Source: Pycnopodia helianthoides (taxonomy: Eukaryota; Echinodermata; Asteroidea; Forcipulatida; Asteriidae). Taken from it: a stretch of DNA of 64,000 nt. The notes beneath the pieces were generated by a model, which had not been told where the DNA came from, did no database searches, and was given only the letters and a program-made list of their open reading frames with translations. The position numbers were made by a program, and so were the translations under genes. Positions 13,401-23,377 of the stretch are shown one piece after another. The stretch spans positions 14,421,703 through 14,485,702 of the forward strand of contig CM063258.1 of the NCBI GenBank assembly GCA_032158295.1, read 5' to 3'. How positions within the stretch are numbered: the stretch's first letter is position 1; each line of letters begins with the position of its first letter.

Positions 13401-16400
13401 AGGGTATAAAAAGGAGCAAGAAACACCAGGGTAACACCCTCTCAATCTCTCTCATGATAAGTGTTCTGGTTTCTTCTTGGTATGCACCACCCATCCTGCT
13501 TTATGGGATTTTGTATCTGCATTAATTTAGAAAGAGAATTTTTGTCAAATGGTTGGAATTGATCTTCAGCATTTATGTTTATTTCTGCAGAACAATGACA
13601 ATCCTCAGTCTGCTGATGATTTTGTGCTGGATCCTGACGAGCTGGCCGGATTGTTCAACGAGAAAACAAAAGCAATTGTTGTCAACACGCCCAATAACCC
13701 ACTGGGAAAGGTATATTGCTATCTCATCAAAATGCAGTGATCGACTTGGATAATTTTACTTCCTCACAATTTATCTTACCTTATTTTTTATTTCCATTCA
13801 CTGGGATGAGGGTTAGGATTAAGGTTAGTGTGGGGATTAAGGTTAAGGGATTTAAGGGTTAGGGATATTGGTGGGAGTTAAGGGTTTAGGGTTAGGGGTT
13901 TAAGGGTTCAGTTCAGGGTTGTAACTTGGGTTAGGGTGATCGATATAGGGTTGGGGATTTAAGGGTTAAGGTGAGGGTGGAGGGTTAGGGTTAGGTTGAG
14001 GTTTTAGGGTAAGGGATTTAATGGTAAGGGTTAGATTTAAGGGTTAGGGTTAGGTTGAGGGTTTAGGGTTAGCAGGGATGCCAGTTTTCCGGCTATTGCC
14101 GGAATTCCGGCTTTTTCAAATTTTCCCCAAATTTTTCCGGCGCTCCGTGTTTCATCAGGCCGGAGAAAATATATTTTATTGTAAACAGATTTTCGGCGTT
14201 CGTTTGGAGCGACTCATGTTTAAAGGCCCAGTACACTATTGGTAAGATCCAAAAACACAATGTTCACAGATTCACACATAACTTACATGATTTAAAGTAA
14301 GTAATGGTAGAAAGGGTTCCTTAAAATATTTCTGCCTAAAATGCTATCGATTCTGAGAAACGAGTAAAACAATAGTAATTATCGCGCGCGATAATTTGAA
14401 AAAACAGAAAACACATAAGATCTCTTTTCACTATTTTCTCGTGACCTCGATGACCAATTGAGCTCAAGCTTTCACAGGTTTGTTTGTTCATGCATATGTT
14501 TAATCACACAAAATGTGGACACTGATTTTGAGCTGTTACCGAAAGTGTACAATACCTTTAATGATAATATGTTTTGAAAGTGCCGTCAAGCGCTCGTACA
14601 TATATTGTAAAAGACTATACTTTTCTGTCGAATGTGTGCGTGGTGCCGTATGGTATGTATCGATGTATTTTGTGTGTACATCCATACACGATCTTTGGAC
14701 CGTACATGAAATCGCTCTTAGAATTTTGTTTCGCGGACGATTGGCATTACCATTGAGACATACCGACTGAGTTTTTGGCGTTCATTGAGTCATTATGGAT
14801 GTTGAAAGAGAAGCTAATTTGAAACAAATTGATCAAGGGGTAAGGAATAGGTTTAATTGGCGGTGGCTGATGGAGTCGAGAGACAGTGGTAACAGGGCTC
14901 TCCCCACATACAAGCTAGCGTATCGGCCCGATACGCATTTTTTTTGGGCCGATACGCCGGCAAAAAGGCCGAGCACATTTACGCTTTTCAATTTTTGAAT
15001 ACCTTTTTTTATTGACCACAACAAACGGATCACAGTCTGTGTCCAGTGCCTTGGCCAACGTAATTTACAATCCATTAGTAATGCTTTCTTCGTGTGTGTC
15101 TTTAATCTATATGTCGTCCCAGCCGCTGAAATCAATCACGATCACATACAAAAAACTTTCTTGTGTGCAGCGAACGATTGAGAAAAGCACACATGGCTAC
15201 TGAACTCAGTTAACTGTTTCCCTTCGATGCCGCGTGCACCTTTTTCCGAAGACGGGTACCAGCGAAACCATGCCCATTTTCGACCCCAAAAGAGCAAGCA
15301 CGTTGATCGCTCGCTCAATCCCACATCCCTCGCGTAATCCGTGCTAAAAAAACCATGTGCATACATGTTGAGAGCGGTGTTAGAGCCTGTCCGTTTTATT
15401 ATGTTTTATAATTGGGGCTACTTGAGGAAATTTAATTGACAAACAATTTATCACTTATGTAAACAAATTATTTTGACTTCTTTTTAATTTACAGAGAATC
15501 TTATTTTCTGTGTAAACTGAAAATAAATCAGAATAAAACAGTTGAAATGGGTTCACCAGCCGTAGGGGAACCCCTGGCCAATTTAAAAAAAAATGAAACC
15601 TCTATTTATGCTATATTAAATAAAAATGCCTTTGTTTGACCATTATATTGCAATTTCAAAGGCTCTATGCACCAGAATGCAGCAGAGAGCATCTAGAACT
15701 TCAAATTTTTGTAGGGGGGTCAGAATTTTCTTTTTTTTATGTTTTATAAAAAAATCGCTTTAATGTTTTTTATTGTTTTTTGGTCTGAGCAGGGGGGGGG
15801 CGGTGACCCCCTTTCCTTCGCAGCGAATTTTTTTCAGGCTCTGAAGGAAAGAGTCACTGGCATCCCTGGGTTAGGGATTTAAGGGTTATGGTTAGGGTTA
15901 TGACTAAGGTTAGGGTGGGGGTTTTAGATTAGGGGTTTAGGGGTTATAGGGTGAGGGTTTAGAGTTGAGGATTGAAGGATTCTTGGGTGAGGGATTAGGG
16001 TTTAGGGGTAGGGATTTAAGGGTTTTTGTTCGGCTGAGATTTAGAGTGTAGTGTTAAGGGGTTTAAGGGTTAGGGTTAGGGTTAAAATGGTTGAGGGTTT
16101 GGGGTTAGGGACCGGATGCCATCACTATTAGGGTTAATAGGTTTATGGTTAGGGTTATTGGGCCGGTGAGGCAGATAGGGGAAATATTTTGGGGAGGTGA
16201 ATGTGCCAGGGTGCAGTGTTTATCTTATAATTTCTTTACTGATAACAGCTGATAAGAATCAGGGTTTAACTGGTGAGCGGAATTCAGAGTTTGGGCTAAT
16301 GGGAGTTTCATGTAATGTGTTGTTTTCATTTTGGAAGGTGTTCAAGAGATCTGAACTTGAGATGATTGCCAACCTATGCAAGAAACATGACGTGATTTGT

Positions 16401-19033
16401 ATCAGTGATGAGGTGTATGAGTACATGATTTACTCTGGGCATGAACACATCAGACTAGGTGAGAATAAGCAACTGACCCTTGACCTTTTAAAATTCCTTT
16501 GTTTATGACCAGGGCTGCGGCTCAGTCAAACGTTTTGCTGTTGCTGTATATTCGGTATTTGCTTTTGTATCTATAACTTTGTTCATTTTTTTTGTTATAC
16601 AGTGCGTTTGCTTTTTAACCTTTTTAAGTTTGTTTATTCCATCGGTATTTCCTTCCTTGTTGAGCACTTGGGGGTTGATGCTTTAGATGTAAGGCGCTAT
16701 ACAGCTTCTATTTATTATTATTGGTCTGTCACCTTACACAGATGTCTTTATTTGTTTTATCAGCCACCCTACCTGGCATGTGGGACAGGACGATAACCAT
16801 TTGCAGTTCTGGCAAGATCTTCAGTGTCACTGGCTTCAAGGTAAAAAAAAAATAATAAAATTGTCGGCTCGGTACTATAAGGTCTATGGGATTTGAGGCA
16901 TTGCATGACGAGGTATCAATGTAAATTCAGTTTCCAATAACACCATGTGTATATATCTACTATGTCCTGTAGAAATTGTTCTTTGAGAACTTGTCTTGCT
17001 ATTTGTTCTACTGCCGTGGAGTAGATTTCGAAATTTGAGAGACTACTTAGTTCTGAAAAGAACTCTCCTGCTTATTAAGTACTAATTTGGAGGTAGGAAA
17101 TCGACGAGGACTACTACTATTGCTTAGTGGATCGGGGGACTATAAACTTTATTACCGCAGAGTGAGTTCTTTATTGGTCTCAATGTTTGGACTAGCCTGC
17201 TCTAGTCATCGTCAGGAGACTGAAGAGTGTTTTTTAGATGCTGTTCTCTTCGTACATGGTCTATAGTTTACCAAAAAGCATCTCTGTTTCCTTATAGGTT
17301 GGCTGGACGATAGCTCCTCCCCACCTGATGAACATCATGAGAGTAGTACATCAGAACTGCACTTTTAACGTGGCCACACCCCTGCAGGTATGTTGTTAGT
17401 CAAATTGCACTTGCAAATGCCTCCACGACTCTTGCAGTGTAAGATGTTTATTACTGTTTTCAAAGTTGTCTTTAACCCCAACTGCAATAATAATCAGAAC
17501 TAGTTCCTATACAGCGCATTTTACAATAGCGTATCGATGCACTTTATGCTAGTGCCCTGGTCATTGGGCCAATAACATGAGTGTATTCTCTCTCAGCTCC
17601 CTGAGGAGTGTACAGCCCCGAGCTGCCGTGGCACTCCAAAGGTGTTCTCAAACACAATATCAACCTCTACCCTCACAGGTACACATTTACACCCCTGGGT
17701 GAAGAAAAGCATTTACAGTAAAGCATCTTGCTCAAGGACACAAGTGTCATGACCGGGATTCGAACCCACAGTTATCCACTTTTAGCATGGGGTCAGACAT
17801 ACCAACTTTTTCAGAGACTCAACGCTTGGGTTTTTGAGTTACTAAGTGGGGCGAAGCCTTACGTGGGAGAAGATGTCTCTCCTTCGTGGACATACTGAAA
17901 CAGGAAACCGGCTTGTCCAGCACTGAGGAGGTGCAGACTTGCATGCTTGACCGGGTCATCCGGACCAAGATCACTGGGCAGGCTCGAGATGCGGGATGGC
18001 CTCCACTTGATTGGTTGATAGAGTGGAGTGTTTTGAGGGGTTTGGGACATCTTCTTGCAAATACAAACAGGTAGTTGGGGTTGATGTATCAGTTGATTGC
18101 CTTTCCCAGGAAGCCCTTGCCATCAGCTTAGAGCTGGAGTTGTCACGGCTCAACAAACCAGAATGCTACTTCGTCAGCCTTGCCAGGGAACTGGAGGAGA
18201 AGAGAGACAAGCTGGCCGTAATGCTGAGGGAGATTGGGATGACACCGATTATTCCACAGGGAGCTTACTTTATGCTCGCTAACGTCTCACACCTTGGTGA
18301 GTCTCACTTTGTGAAACAGTTTGTAAAAGCTTTGTTTCTCCTTTGCATAAAGAGAGTTGTCATAAAGTCTTGGAGGGCAAGTTTCAAGTCGAGGTCGGTC
18401 TTCAAAATGGGTGATCCAAATACACTTTTTGAAAATAACTTAAAACAAGTAATGGGATGTCCGTTAAAATTTGTATTTCCGATTTTAGTGTGTGTAAGAA
18501 GTAACAATAACGAGTTAACTTTGCGGGTACAACCATGTGTAAATCTCTTTTTACAGATATGGATTTGTCAGATGCTGGTGATGGGCCCAGAGATTACAGG
18601 ATTGTGCGTTGGTTGACCAAGAAAGTGGTAAGAATCTTGCATGAGATTTATCAGGATTCTTCCTGAGTTGAGGATTTTTCTTTGATCTCCCTGTGCCTTA
18701 AAATGTTCTTGAAGAAAAGAAAAAAATTGCCATCACAAAGATGAAAGACTCTGCCCTTGTTTCGACCAAACCTTCAGATATCTATTTGTAATGATGTAGA
18801 GAGTCTTAAACCTCTAAACTGTAACACCCAGTTGCTTCAGGGGTTTCACCTCCACACCAAGAGGAAACTTTTTCTCAATGTTTCAGGGTTTTTCATTTTT
18901 ATACAATCTCACCCCTGAAGAATGTCTAAATAGATGTTAAATTTGTATTGGGGATAAAGAATATTGTTTGTGTTATTCTGTGGAAACAACGGTCTCAGAA
19001 ATGTGCTGAGTATCCACTGCTAAAGACGAATTT

Positions 19034-19067
<34 letters not shown>

Positions 19068-19950
19068 AACAACAATGAAACAGTTAATATGTTAATATCC
19101 ACTGCTCCCAAATGTGCACAAGATTTGCAGGGTCTGTAACAAATATATATTTTTTTAATCTCCAAGGGAGTTGCAACCATTCCATGCAGTGCGTTTTATT
19201 CTGACGCTCACAAGTCGATCGGAGAGAAGTATATCCGCTTCTGCTTCATAAAGGTAAATTATTTTACTTCTGGATTTCTATTCTTCCATTTCTAACATCA
19301 TATCGGACGGCTGGTGCATACAGCGCTAGCCTCTCATCACTGTGGCCCTGGTTCGATTCCCGGCCAAGGCCATATGTGAGTAGAGTTGTGCGTTGGTTTT
19401 CTCCTGAGCCACAGGGGTTTTGCTTTGGGCCCTCGGTTTTCCTCCCTCCGGAAAAATTCAACACTTAAGATCTCTGGCTGCTGGAATGGCTCTTCGTTCT
19501 ATATCTCAGCAAAGCAATAGCGTATGGGTGAGAAGAAGTAGAAAGCCCGGTTTCACCTCGAACATCGTGATGGAGGAGGAAACCATGGTGGCACATTAAC
19601 CATGAAAATATCTGTCCAAAAGACAGAGGCTGGCTACAGACCTACGGTGGGAAGGAGGTTGTACCGTTGATCCCAGCCCTTCACCAACAAGATTAACAAT
19701 ACGCTTCTGCACTCTTATCTAATAAAGATAAATTGAAATTCATACCCACACACTCCACAAGTACAAGGCACTTTATCGAGGTGGAACTCAAACCCAGAAC
19801 CACAGAGGTGAAAGTCAGGGAAACATTTTACGAGCCAACTTTCCTTGATTAAAACTGAAAGTTCTTGTATTTATAATTTATTTTTCATTCCAGGAGGACC
19901 ATACTTTGGAAAAGGCGGCAGAAAAACTTAAGAAGTGGAGAGATTTTTAG
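7450..19950 (+). CDS. KYAT3: Kynurenine--oxoglutarate transaminase 3-like (KYAT3/CCBL2), complete
   Basis: A PLP-dependent class I aminotransferase, expected to transaminate kynurenine to kynurenic acid and to act as a cysteine-S-conjugate beta-lyase. The model has 14 coding exons: 7450-7566, 8383-8441, 9555-9606, 11563-11661, 12047-12196, 12764-12850, 13591-13710, 16338-16458, 16764-16840, 17298-17387, 18110-18296, 18557-18627, 19167-19253 and 19894-19950. All junctions are GT-AG and in phase. The sum is 1374 nt (457 aa plus stop), close to the family size. Key residues are visible: NTPNNPLGK (220-228), SDEVYE with Asp252 and Tyr255 contacting the cofactor, the Schiff-base lysine in SVTGFK (Lys294), and the substrate-carboxylate arginine in RFCFIK (Arg434). 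The first 39 residues are Arg-rich and lack acidic residues until the last position, so a mitochondrial presequence is likely. The start is the first ATG before that segment; a further 5' non-coding exon is possible because an acceptor-like TTCCTAG precedes it. AATAAA lies at 19982. KYAT1 is the main alternative, but the presequence and overall match favour KYAT3. Confidence 0.93.
7693..7870. repeat. Minisatellite of AGCAAAGTCGCCCC type, KYAT3 intron 1
   Basis: Around ten to twelve degenerate copies of a 14-17-bp unit containing AAAGTCGCCC. The same motif family appears again at 45075-45260 and, inverted, at 45895-46140 in the ABCF1-like gene. Confidence 0.8.
9226..9290 (+). repeat. Duplicate of exon 3 acceptor region (pseudo-exon), KYAT3 intron 2
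   Basis: About 65 bp (TGTGGTGTGCCATTTTG..., then TTTGAACAGG and a GACAGAGTTT segment) closely match 9511-9575, which is the acceptor and first bases of exon 3. The copy keeps an AG acceptor but loses the exon's reading frame, so it looks like a partial duplication rather than a used alternative exon. Confidence 0.7.
9725..10047 (-). pseudogene. LINE 3' end remnant (reverse-transcriptase C-terminus)
   Basis: The minus-strand frame 10047-9847 contains GQRAFQFIAPSLWNDLP followed by FKGLLKTHLF, the typical C-terminal tail of many non-LTR retrotransposon ORF2 proteins. The 3' end runs through a GCGCTATATAAATATC stretch into a TTATTA simple repeat at 9728-9747. It is 5'-truncated and inserted inside a MITE-like repeat whose halves lie at about 9697-9727 and 10048-10372. 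Confidence 0.7.
10119..10348. mobile_element. TTAA-flanked MITE, family B, copy 1
   Basis: The element starts TTAACCCTCCTACTGTC and ends GAGGGTTAA, with TTAA on each side. An inverted relative lies at 27223-27452, a partial one at about 55790-55915, and an amplified segment at 59045-59810. It sits inside another repeat (GATTTCAC...GTGCTTTGTGA) in KYAT3 intron 3. Confidence 0.8.
11270..11458. repeat. 97-bp direct duplication, KYAT3 intron 3
   Basis: A segment containing CTTATTGGTTTTCAAGTCAA and ATTGTATCCTCCGAAGTGAA is present twice head-to-tail, about 97 bp apart, with few differences. It is just upstream of exon 4. Confidence 0.85.
12851..13330. repeat. ~100-bp tandem repeat at the start of KYAT3 intron 6
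   Basis: Four to five copies of a unit containing CTCTTCCAGTTAAATTGCAA and GGAAGTCTGAGGAAACC recur at spacings of 99-100 bp. The first partial copy begins directly after the exon 6 donor. Open frames on the minus strand are artefacts of the repeat. Confidence 0.9.
14073..15868 (-). mobile_element. CAGGGATGCC transposon, copy 2, inside the telomere-like array
   Basis: This is the inverted counterpart of 2659-4140. It starts CAGGGATGCCAGT, ends ACTGGCATCCCTG and is flanked by a 6-bp duplication GGTTAG (14067-14072 and 15869-15874). It is longer than copy 1 because a 334-bp TTAA MITE (14224-14557) has inserted. It lies wholly in intron 7. Confidence 0.85.
14224..14557 (+). mobile_element. TTAA-flanked MITE, family A, copy 2
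   Basis: Nearly identical to 803-1139. It is flanked by TTAA at 14220-14223 and 14558-14561. The uninterrupted sequence at the matching point of transposon copy 1 serves as the empty site, showing that this insertion is younger than its host element. Confidence 0.85.
17490..17790 (-). mobile_element. tRNA-derived SINE
   Basis: On the minus strand the sequence has a tRNA-like box B (GGTTCGAATCCCGGTCATGA) followed by ACACTTGTGTCCTTGAGCAA, the same order as in the plus-strand SINEs at 22353, 26811, 30067 and 43305. A box A is not clearly preserved. It lies in KYAT3 intron 10. Confidence 0.65.
19034..19068. repeat. (AAC)n microsatellite
   Basis: About eleven CAA units in a row in KYAT3 intron 12. 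Confidence 0.95.
19294..19490 (+). mobile_element. tRNA-like SINE, second family
   Basis: The segment has a box-B-like GGTTCGATTCCCGG near 19349 and a downstream TTTTCTCCTGAGCCACAGGG body. It lies in the last intron of the KYAT3-like gene. Family assignment is tentative. Confidence 0.45.
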
Positions 19951-20233
19951 TGGGACTGCTCTTTAATTTCAGTATTCTGCAAATAAACCAATGTACAATC
20001 ACAGTAATTCAATTCAGAAATGGTTTCTACTTTTTAAACTTTGTATAAACTGTTTGTCATATTAACAATAATGATATAATACGCAATTCTTACACCGTGC
20101 TTTTCACACCCGAAGGTCTTTTGAAGCACTAATATTTTTTGTCTAAAAGTATGCAGAGCTGTGTTTGGAATTTTAAGACCCTTGTAACGATTTACAAGGT
20201 GCTGTGGTGTGAATTTAATGCAGCCAATGCAAT

Positions 20234-20263
20234 GGTCTGGGGCCCTTAACCGGGCCCCAGACC
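20234..20263. repeat. GC-rich perfect hairpin
   Basis: GGTCTGGGGCCC is followed by a 6-nt loop (TTAACC) and the exact complement GGGCCCCAGACC. There is no T-run after it, so a terminator role is not implied. Confidence 0.85.
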
Positions 20264-20769
20264 GTTACTGAAATTATTGCTCTCTGGTGCAATTTGGGAA
20301 ATTTCTGAAGAATATGTAATGAAGTATTATTATTATATTAGGTATATTTTATTACAATTTAAGTAGATTTCAGGTGATTTTTTACTTATAGCAGGAGCAG
20401 GTAACACCAAAAATTTCCATAGATTGAAATTGCATCTGACGGCCTGTGACATGTATCCTTTAAATTGCTTACATTGTACACAAATTTCTCAGGCAATGGG
20501 GGAATTTTGGGGCGCTTGGTGGCAGCAGACTTACCAGGTAAATCCATTGTTCTTGGCAATGTGCACATGCTTTTACCTGGTATGTCTGCTGCCATCTAGC
20601 ATTCAAAAGTCTCACATTTGATCTGCTTTCAGGTTTGGCGCATTGTGCTATAAAAAAGCGCTTGTTATGAATTTAACATAGTTGGAAAGATGTTTTAAAA
20701 GTAGAATATAATGATCCACACAAATATCCCAAATATGTGTGGTTATCCTTACTTCATGAACTAACACGG

Positions 20770-21420
20770 TCCACCCTTAGTTTGTGAAGTCAAACATTCA
20801 GACTGATCGTGTTATAGAACATAGGCGTCCGGATGTTGTAGTCTTAGATGAGACGAAGATGTGTCATCTCATTGACATAGCTGTGTCGAATGATACAAGG
20901 GTGGCTTCGATGAAGATGGAAAAGATCTGGAAGTACCAAGACCTGGCCAGGGAACTCCGTACGATTTGGCAGATGAAAGTGTGCACAGCCACAATCATGG
21001 GTACACTTTTTGTTACATAGACACCAAATGAACAACACATAAATATTGAGTAACTCTTTGCAGATCTTGTATCCGTCAAACTCAAGTACTTTCTACTCTT
21101 CATTCACACAGCCCTGGTTAATTATTTGCAAAAAACATTGAAATAACTGTTACATCACTGGTTTTCAAAGTGTTGTTCATAACATGGACACACACAAAAT
21201 GTGTACCCATGATTGTGGCTGTGCACAAGTAGTCCTTGTGGTGGTTGGAGCACTTGGCACCATTCCGAAAGCACTGGGAAAACATAGATCAAATAGGCAC
21301 AACTGTGAGGGTAGATCTGTTACAGAAGGCGTCGCCTTTGGGAATAGTGAGTATCCTGCAAAAGACATCAAAGGCTACGGGATAGCCCAACTTGCGGAGT
21401 TACCAGCACAAAAGAAAATG
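20770..21420 (+). pseudogene. LINE reverse-transcriptase C-terminal remnant, interrupted
   Basis: The frame from 20784 reads RRPDVVVLD, then KYQDLARELRTIW; after an interruption it resumes with VVVGALGTIPKALGK at about 21238. These motifs are typical of the C-terminal part of non-LTR retrotransposon ORF2. The interruption (20979-21227) is a MITE with long inverted ends. The remnant is 5'-truncated and carries frameshifts after the insertion. Confidence 0.7.
20979..21227. mobile_element. Small inverted-repeat element inserted in LINE remnant
   Basis: GTGCACAGCCACAATCATGG at the left end is the reverse complement of CCATGATTGTGGCTGTGCAC at the right end. The flanks share AAGT, consistent with a 4-bp target duplication, and removing the segment rejoins the LINE reading frame region. 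Confidence 0.7.
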
Positions 21421-21716
21421 TGATCTTTCTTTTGCATGCTGCGATAAAATGAAATAATAATAATAATAATTTGGAAGGCTAATCATTCTTACTCGTCAGT
21501 AGCTAAGAGGCTGAATTGCGAAGGACGCGGCTACAACGAGCTGCAGGCATGCAAGGGACCCTTAGGCAGCCAGCCACATCCACCCATATGACCACAGACC
21601 ACAGCTAGAGATCAAAAATTATTTTTTGAGGGCCCGGAGAAAAATTACCCCCATTGCATAGGAGACCAATCCACAACTCTACTCACATAATATGGCCTTT
21701 TGCCGCAAATCAAACC

Positions 21717-22240
21717 AGGGCCACAGTGGTGAGAGGTGAGCGCTTTACGCACTGGCCACCCATGCCACCCAAAATGCAGGGCCACAGTGGTGAGAGGCGA
21801 GCGCTTTACGCACTGGCCACCCATGCCACCCAAAATGCAGGGCCACAGTGGTGAGAGGCGAGCGCTTTACGCACTGGCCACCCATGCCACCCAAAATGCA
21901 GGGCCACAGTGGTGAGGGGTGAGCGCTTTACGCACTGGCCACCCATGCCACCCAAAATGCAGGGCCACAGTGGTGAGAGGTGAGCGCTTTACGCACTGGC
22001 CACCCATGCCCCCCAAAATGCAGGGCCACAGTGGTGAGAGGTGAGCGCTTTACGCACTGGCCACCCATGCACCCAAAATGCAGGGCCACAGTGGTGAGAG
22101 GTGAGCGCTTTAGCACTGCCACCTAGCCACCCAAATGCAGGCCCAGTGTGAGAGTGACGCTTTACGCACTAGCCACCATGCCACCAATGCAGGCCACAGT
22201 GGTGAGAGGCGAGCGCTTTACGCACTAGCCACCCGTGCCA
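21717..22240. repeat. 61-bp tandem array
   Basis: Eight to nine copies of a unit containing GCCACAGTGGTGAGAGG and GCGCTTTACGCACTGGCCAC. Copies up to 22080 keep the 61-bp period almost exactly. The last copies (22081-22200) carry many single-base deletions. Confidence 0.9.
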
Positions 22241-22352
22241 TACTACATGTATCAAACTTAGAGCTACAAAATATTCATTGACAAACTTGCCTTGTGTTTT
22301 GAAGTGTTTTGGGCACATCCGTGTCTGCGTACAGTACCCTTAATTGTAAAAT

Positions 22353-22642
22353 GGGGTGTCATGGCTGAGTGGTTAAGAGCATCGGATTCAAGTTCTGGTG
22401 GTTTAGTCATCGGGGTGTGGGTTCGAGTCCCGGTCATGACGCTTGTGTCCTTGAGCAAGACACTTTGCTATAATTGCTTCTCTTCACCCAGGGGTATAAA
22501 TGGGTACCTGTGAGGGTCGAGGATCGATGAGCGCTGAAAATCGGCTGCCGCGTGGTCCCATGGCCTGATGAACGGGGGAATAATATTGTAAAGCGCTTTG
22601 AGATTGTTGATACGATGGAAAGCGCTATATAAGCACCACAAT
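22353..22642 (+). mobile_element. tRNA-derived SINE, near full length
   Basis: The head shows pol III box A (TGGCTGAGTGGTTAAGAGC) and box B (GGTTCGAGTCCC) in tRNA-like spacing, resembling Leu/Ser-type tRNAs. It continues with TGTCCTTGAGCAAGACACTT and ends in AGCGCTATATAAGCACCA. Other copies are at 26811, 30067, 31470, 33520 (3' part) and 43305. Confidence 0.85.
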
Positions 22643-23377
22643 TAATTTTTTACTTTTTAAAAGCTCGAAACTTGGTACAGCTATTGTCCCAGCCGTTTGC
22701 GTTTTAAATGGAGGTACATTCAGGGATGTAATAAAATGGGCCCTGACAGAAGTTTTTTCCCCCGTTGTTTACAATTATCTAGTGACTTATAGGGGGTGGA
22801 CAAGGGGTGTTGGTGTGGTGGGCGGGTGCAAGAGTTAGGAAGCTCAAAGTATGGGTGTCATTACTGTTATATTGTAAAAAGTACTTAATTAAAACATTGG
22901 ATATAGCAAATATAGCACCTGTTGTCTTCACTATTTCTTGATTTAATTAGATTTGTACTGATTATTTATATTAATTAAACTTGACTTTGACACGTTACAA
23001 CTGAATTTATTTATATTTTCATTCTGTTCAACTTGTATAAGTATTTAAAGTTAAAGGGGGACTGACTGTCAGTGTCAGCATAGACTGCTTCACAAAAATA
23101 CTTTTTACGCATGTGATGGAAAGAGCTGCATGCTGGTTTAATACTAGAACCCTAGCTATAGTCTTGTCAAAGAGGTTGCACGAATTTCCAATAAGTAACT
23201 AGCGCTCTAAAGCCCGTAGGAATAAGTAACCAACTCCGCCACCAGAACGCACGTAACACTCAGGAGTGAAGTTGGCTACTTATTACTTATTGGATTCACG
23301 CGTAATTGCATACCACTAGTAACTGTACACGTGCGCACACGTGATTGCGAAATCACTGTTGTGGATGTGTGTGGAAG

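Larger units (their letters stand above)
13805..16165. repeat. Degenerate interstitial telomere-like array, split by a transposon
   Basis: Irregular (TTAGGG)n-like sequence (GGGTTAGGGTT, GGATTTAAGGG variants) fills 13805-14072 and resumes at 15869-16165 in KYAT3 intron 7. The break is the CAGGGATGCC transposon, whose target duplication (GGTTAG) is itself the telomere-like unit. TTAGGG is the telomere repeat of deuterostomes and several other animal groups. Confidence 0.85.
19951..23377. other. Spacer between KYAT3-like and SMYD genes
   Basis: I find no gene. It holds the KYAT3 3' UTR (AATAAA 19982), a 12-bp-arm hairpin (20234-20263), an imperfect hairpin around 20518-20595 (GGCAGCAGACTTACCAGGTA and its near complement), a LINE remnant, a 61-bp tandem array and a SINE. 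A dispersed repeat at about 20630-20790 recurs at 26285-26465. Inverted ATTCCAATAAGTAA-type arms flank 23180-23295 just before the SMYD start. Confidence 0.65.

Noticed and set aside
18011..18616. 201-residue uninterrupted frame in KYAT3
   Set aside because: It reads through a GTGAGT donor at 18297; only 18110-18296 aligns with aminotransferases, and the spliced model restores the family sequence.
20784..21020. Stand-alone 78-residue gene
   Set aside because: Its sequence matches the C-terminus of LINE reverse transcriptases and is cut by an inverted-repeat insertion.
22353..22440. Functional Leu/Ser tRNA gene
   Set aside because: The tRNA-like head continues directly into a conserved body shared by at least five dispersed copies, so it is a SINE.
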